A stretch of DNA of 64,000 nucleotides. Origin: Hyphomicrobium sp. (GTDB taxonomy: Bacteria > Pseudomonadota > Alphaproteobacteria > Rhizobiales > Hyphomicrobiaceae). Every line of letters begins with the position of its first letter. The first letter of the stretch is position 1. The stretch is from the NCBI GenBank assembly GCA_025351425.1, contig JANXVY010000025.1, positions 1 through 64,000 of the forward strand. Direction: 5' to 3'. The notes beneath the pieces are model-generated. The model saw only the letters and a program-made list of their open reading frames with translations, had not been told where the DNA came from and searched no databases. Below are positions 60,721-64,000 of the stretch, piece after piece. A program made the translations under genes and the position numbers.

Positions 60721-61251
60721 TCAAGGCTGTTTTCTGAGATCGCCTGCGCAGTTGATATAGCTCGCGCGCACCTGTTGGGAGAACGGTCCCGCGAGCCCGA
60801 TGATGCGCTGGCGACCGTCATCGAACGTTGCGCGCAGCGTGCCGCCGCCGACCATGAGGGAGCGCACAAAATCGCTGCCGGTTAGGCCTGGAATCGGGCC
60901 GCGCGCACTGAGGGCGCCGCCGGGTTCCATGACGGCGTGCGGAAGCAACGTCGTGGTCGTCGCATCCTGAGTTTCGAGACTGATGTCCGAAAGCGCGGCT
61001 GGACCACGAGCGGTTAGGCTAAACTCACGCGTGCCGCGGCTGTCGTCCAGAATGAATTCTGCTGTGAGTGTGCCGCTATCGCCGGTCGATGTGAATTTGA
61101 CACCGCAGGCGATCACGTCGCGGCCAGACATCCGGACAACGGGCTCGATGGAGGCGGCGGTTCCTTCGCTGGCTCCGCTGGCATGGGCATTCAGTCCCAA
61201 CGCCAGGGTTGCGGCCATCACTGTGCAGGCGGATATCCGGATCATGGCCAT
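60721..61251 (-). CDS. Secreted hypothetical protein
   Basis: This 176-residue protein has a signal peptide (ISACTVMAATLALGLNAHASG) and a mature beta-rich domain with two cysteines, in VIACGVKF and YINCAGD, that could form a disulfide. No family recognised. It follows the FeS photolyase and overlaps its stop; the start may be ATG 61251 or ATG 61245 (ATGA overlap). Probably co-transcribed with the photolyase group. Confidence 0.7.
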   Translation of the reverse strand: MAMIRISACTVMAATLALGLNAHASGASEGTAASIEPVVRMSGRDVIACGVKFTSTGDSGTLTAEFILDDSRGTREFSLTARGPAALSDISLETQDATTTTLLPHAVMEPGGALSARGPIPGLTGSDFVRSLMVGGGTLRATFDDGRQRIIGLAGPFSQQVRASYINCAGDLRKQP

Positions 61252-62810
61252 ACGTCACTGGGCTTCAGGGTTGCCAAAAACGACGCTGCACTGGCTCGGA
61301 TCCGCACCTTTTCATCATCGGCAAACTTGTCGTACGTGCGCACCATCTGCGCCATCCGCGGGTTCGATTTGATCACGGCGGCATGGCGGGCAATGAAATC
61401 CCAATAGAGCGAGTTGAACGGGCACGCTCTTGGCCCCGTGCGCGCTTTGACGTCATAGCCGCAGCCGTTACAATAGTCCGACATCCGGTTGATGTAGGCC
61501 CCGCTTGCGGCATAGGGCTTTGATGCCAGAACGCCGCCATCGGCGAACTGGCTCATGCCGATGGTATTAGGCAGCTCGACCCATTCGTAGGCATCGGCGT
61601 ATACGGCCAGATACCATTCGTGCAGCGCGTGCGGTGAAATTCCGGCTAGCAGCGCAAAATTTCCCGTCACCATCAGCCGCTGAATATGATGGGCGTAGGC
61701 ATCCTCTTTAGTCTGGATGACGGCGGCGGCAATGCAGGCCATCTCCGTCTCGCCCGTCCAATAGAAATCGGGCAACGGGCGCGAGTGACCCAGAGCATTG
61801 GACACCGCATATTCCGGCATCTTGAGCCAGTAGATCCCGCGGACATATTCGCGCCAGCCGATGACCTGCCGGATATAGCCCTCCGCAGCATTCAGCGGGA
61901 CGCGGCCTGATCGAAACGCACCTTCGACTTTTCGGCACACGGCCAGCGGATCAAGCAAGCCGCAATTCAGATACATCGAAATCACGGAGTGAAAGAGAAA
62001 ACGCTGGTTTGCAAGCATCGCGTCCTGGTAGTCGCCGAACCGGGGGAGGGCTGCGTCCAAAAAATGATCGAAGGCAGCTTCGGCATCCGTTCGCGTCACG
62101 GCGAACCAAAACGGCTCGGCATCACCGAAGTGACCGGCGAAATGGTGTTTGACCAAGGCCACGACATCGCGGGTAATACGATCCTGCTGGAAATGCGCGG
62201 GCTGCGGCATGAAAAGATCGGATTTGGCGGGTTTACGATTGTCGTGGTCGAGGTTCCATATGCCGCCGGTGGGCTCGGTGCCGTCCATTAGCAGGCCGGT
62301 CTGGCGCCGCATGTCGCGATAGAAATATTCCATCCGCAATTGCTTGCGGCCTTGGGCCCAGCGGGCGAAAGTTTCACGTGAGCATATGAAGCGGGAGTCA
62401 GGGAGAATATCGACCGGGAGATTGAATTGAGCGCCCCATCCGCGGATACCGTCGAGCACGCGCCATTCTCCGGGCTCCGTTACGACGATGCGCTGCGGTT
62501 TATGCGCGTTGACCTTGCGTTCAATCTCACCGGAAAAGCTTCCTGCATTTTGCGGATCATCGAGCCGCGTGTATTCAACGCGCCAGCCAGCATTCTCAAG
62601 CTCGGCTGCGAAGTGCCGCATAGCTGAAAATAGAAGAACGATCTTTTTCTTGTGATGCCGGACATAAGTGGCCTCCTCAGCCACTTCACACATCAGCACG
62701 ATATCGAGAGCGGGGTCTGCTGCTTTAAGGCTTGAGAGCGTCGGCGTCAGCTGGTCGCCGAGCACGAGGACAAGGTTGCGGATGGCACGGGGCGTGTGAT
62801 TTTGCGGCAT
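61242..62810 (-). CDS. phrB: (6-4) photolyase with [4Fe-4S] cluster (PhrB/FeS-BCP type)
   Basis: This 522-residue prokaryotic photolyase-related protein begins NLVLVLGDQLTPTLSSL. Cys359, Cys447, Cys450 and Cys463 (the last three in YCNGCGYDVKARTGPRACPF) have exactly the spacing of the cluster ligands 350/438/441/454 of Agrobacterium PhrB, so the iron-sulfur cluster should be present. FAD-site blocks include IRQVIGWREYVRGIYW and AYAHHIQRLMVTGNFALL. It repairs (6-4) photoproducts using blue light. ATG 62810 overlaps the DCC gene stop (TGATG) and has AAGG seven bases upstream; the longer frame to 62834 is rejected. Confidence 0.94.
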   Translation of the reverse strand: MPQNHTPRAIRNLVLVLGDQLTPTLSSLKAADPALDIVLMCEVAEEATYVRHHKKKIVLLFSAMRHFAAELENAGWRVEYTRLDDPQNAGSFSGEIERKVNAHKPQRIVVTEPGEWRVLDGIRGWGAQFNLPVDILPDSRFICSRETFARWAQGRKQLRMEYFYRDMRRQTGLLMDGTEPTGGIWNLDHDNRKPAKSDLFMPQPAHFQQDRITRDVVALVKHHFAGHFGDAEPFWFAVTRTDAEAAFDHFLDAALPRFGDYQDAMLANQRFLFHSVISMYLNCGLLDPLAVCRKVEGAFRSGRVPLNAAEGYIRQVIGWREYVRGIYWLKMPEYAVSNALGHSRPLPDFYWTGETEMACIAAAVIQTKEDAYAHHIQRLMVTGNFALLAGISPHALHEWYLAVYADAYEWVELPNTIGMSQFADGGVLASKPYAASGAYINRMSDYCNGCGYDVKARTGPRACPFNSLYWDFIARHAAVIKSNPRMAQMVRTYDKFADDEKVRIRASAASFLATLKPSDVWP

Positions 62811-63196
62811 CAGCGAACCTTGCGGATGAGCCATTGCAGGCCGGGGCGGATGGGTAAAAATAAGCGGTAGCCAAGTTCAGCGGCTTGCGCGATGCCAGGG
62901 AGCGACACAAGGCGGCCGAGCCACCGCCAGCCAGGCAGCGCAAGCCAAAGCCGCGCAAACCCGGCCGCGCCGGACTCCAACCTCCCATCGCGCTGCATCA
63001 CGTGAAAGCGGGCGAGGGCTGCGGATTTATTTAGGCCTGGAATCACGTCACCGGCTGGCAGCTCAGCAACATTGACGAACGCGACCTGGTCTGCGCCCCG
63101 GCACGTGGTGTAAAGGCCGATTTCGGAACGACAGAGCGGACAGGCGCCGTCGTAGAACACCGTCAGTGCGGGCGAACCCGATGGCACCTTGCACAT
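62810..63196 (-). CDS. DCC-family thiol-disulfide oxidoreductase-like protein (DUF393)
   Basis: This 128-residue protein opens with LTVFYDGACPLCRSEI, the DCC signature with Cys19-Pro-Leu-Cys22, and continues in the DUF393 pattern (LARFHVMQRDGRLESGAAGFARLW). It is thioredoxin-like by motif, with no proven substrate. Such genes often travel with photolyases. ATG 63196 has AGGA seven bases upstream; the frame to 63241 overlaps the SDR gene. Confidence 0.87.
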   Translation of the reverse strand: MCKVPSGSPALTVFYDGACPLCRSEIGLYTTCRGADQVAFVNVAELPAGDVIPGLNKSAALARFHVMQRDGRLESGAAGFARLWLALPGWRWLGRLVSLPGIAQAAELGYRLFLPIRPGLQWLIRKVR

Positions 63197-63206
63197 GCTT
63201 TGATCC

Positions 63207-63950
63207 TCAGCTCTTTCCGACGCGCAGGGTCGAACGGCCACCGTCGAGACCTATGATCTGGCCAGTGATCCAACCGGCATCCTTAGACAACAAGAATTGC
63301 GCCAGCGCCGCCACCTCGTCAGCATCGCCGAGCCTCGGGATGGGATGAAGCTTGGCGATGCTTTCGGCAACGATCGGGTTTTTCGTGAGAGGTGCCGCCA
63401 AGGGCGTCGCTGTCAGGCTTGGCGCGATGGCATTGACACGCACAGCGGGCGCCAACTCGGCGGCAAGGTTCAACGTGAGCCCACCGACCGCTCCCTTGGC
63501 CGCGCCGATGGCTGCATGATTGGGAAATCCTTGTGCCGCTGCGACCGACGAGAAAAGAACCACACTCCCGCCTGCCGCTTTCAACGCATCCACCGACGCC
63601 TGGACCGCCAAGAAGGCACCGACCACGTTGATCCGGTACGCTGTCAGCATATCGTCCACGGTCGCACGCGCGAGCGGCTTGAGTGGAATGGAGCCGACCG
63701 CGTAAACAACTCCGCCCAGGCGCCCATCGCGCGCAGCAGCAGCACAAGCCGCTCCAACCGTGTCTGGATCGAGCACGTCACACACTAAAGCCGTGGCACC
63801 AATCTGGGAGGCGAGTGCATGGGCTCGCTCGGGGCATCGCGACGTAATCGAAACGGGCTGGCCTGCGCTGCGCAGGCGACGGGCAAGGGCCTCGCCGATC
63901 CCACCTGCCCCACCGAATATGAGAATGGGTGCTGACAAATCGCGGGTCAT
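63207..63950 (-). CDS. Short-chain dehydrogenase/reductase-like protein without the catalytic Tyr
   Basis: This 247-residue Rossmann-fold protein has the nucleotide-binding FGGAGGIGEALARRL, VVYAVGS, RINVVGAF and Ser134/Ser135 (VLFSSVAA). At the YxxxK position it reads AAIGAAKGAV, so Lys152 is present but Tyr148 is Ile (codon ATC). The C-terminus has the usual WITGQIIGLDGGRSTL. Normal SDR chemistry is therefore doubtful; it may bind NAD(P) without turnover or use another residue. The ATG overlaps the stop of the upstream gene. Confidence 0.87.
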   Translation of the reverse strand: MTRDLSAPILIFGGAGGIGEALARRLRSAGQPVSITSRCPERAHALASQIGATALVCDVLDPDTVGAACAAAARDGRLGGVVYAVGSIPLKPLARATVDDMLTAYRINVVGAFLAVQASVDALKAAGGSVVLFSSVAAAQGFPNHAAIGAAKGAVGGLTLNLAAELAPAVRVNAIAPSLTATPLAAPLTKNPIVAESIAKLHPIPRLGDADEVAALAQFLLSKDAGWITGQIIGLDGGRSTLRVGKS

Positions 63951-64000
63951 AGGAGGGTTCCTTGCGGACGTAGTCCGAGCGTGTCGAGGACGGCGGGTAT
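63947..64000 (-). CDS. C-terminal end of an upstream gene, cut by the window edge
   Basis: The last 17 codons of a minus-strand gene (ending LGLRPQGTLL) are followed by TGA, which overlaps the SDR start codon as ATGA. Too short to identify, but the coupling shows it belongs to the same operon as the SDR, DCC and photolyase genes. Confidence 0.55.
   Translation of the reverse strand: MPAVLDTLGLRPQGTLL

Overview
The window reads as chromosomal DNA of a GC-rich alphaproteobacterium, most likely of the order Hyphomicrobiales (Rhizobiales). This rests on the gene families (SoxXYZA, phasin, fused malic enzyme/phosphotransacetylase, SigF-NrsF, iron-sulfur photolyase PhrB, the transglutaminase/DUF2126/ATP-grasp cluster) and on intergenic repeats with CTCTAG ends of the kind common in that order. 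There is no integrase, transposase, plasmid replication gene or CRISPR array. The assignment comes from reading the sequence, not from a search.

Layout. 0-2.1 kb: an edge-truncated TIR-domain gene, yacG and maf on the minus strand, then a PilZ gene. 2.1-6.9 kb: one tightly overlapping minus-strand operon of a Tat-exported molybdenum hydroxylase (iorA-iorB) followed by soxX-soxY-soxZ-soxA, with no soxB or soxCD in the window and a tandem 15-bp repeat at its promoter. 7-12 kb: NodU-type carbamoyltransferase, phasin and maeB. 12-20.4 kb: a divergent peptide-modification cluster with a zinc-ribbon metallopeptidase, transglutaminase-DUF2126, circularly permuted ATP-grasp/alpha-E, and a second transglutaminase. 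20.4-20.8 kb: tRNA-Lys(UUU) and an intergenic repeat. 20.8-31 kb: EamA transporter, an MdtABC-like RND efflux operon, and a divergent ECF sigma factor with its NrsF-type anti-sigma factor. 31-36.5 kb: FAD oxidoreductase, polysaccharide flippase, glycosyltransferase, GIY-YIG protein and TrmO. 36.5-42.5 kb: a 59-bp tandem repeat, then a heavy-metal efflux operon read on the minus strand (His-rich protein, CusB, CusA, small periplasmic protein). 42.8-44.4 kb: an ABC-F ATPase.

44.4-53.1 kb is the most unusual part. It holds a V8-like protease without a signal peptide, a small beta-sandwich protein, a TRAFs-binding/TPR-like-trypsin-SGNH hydrolase fusion, and a 1272-residue protein. The latter combines a lysozyme-like domain, a Cys-rich domain, a peptidoglycan-binding-like domain, a duplicated helical module and a TIM-barrel-like C-terminus. 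Neighbouring house-keeping genes (ABC-F on the left, modABC on the right) make this look like an inserted accessory island. It is my candidate for an undescribed effector or conflict system.

53.1-64 kb: modABC, a sensor kinase whose phospho-acceptor His is replaced by Gln, an NRAMP-family mntH, and two photolyase groups. The first is a photolyase/cryptochrome with a DUF2256 microgene on plus. The second is SDR, DCC protein, FeS photolyase and a secreted protein on minus. The molybdate importer could supply the molybdenum hydroxylase at 4-7 kb.

Many start sites were moved downstream from the longest open frame to a codon with a visible Shine-Dalgarno sequence or a 1-4-bp stop/start overlap. 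These choices are stated in each entry.
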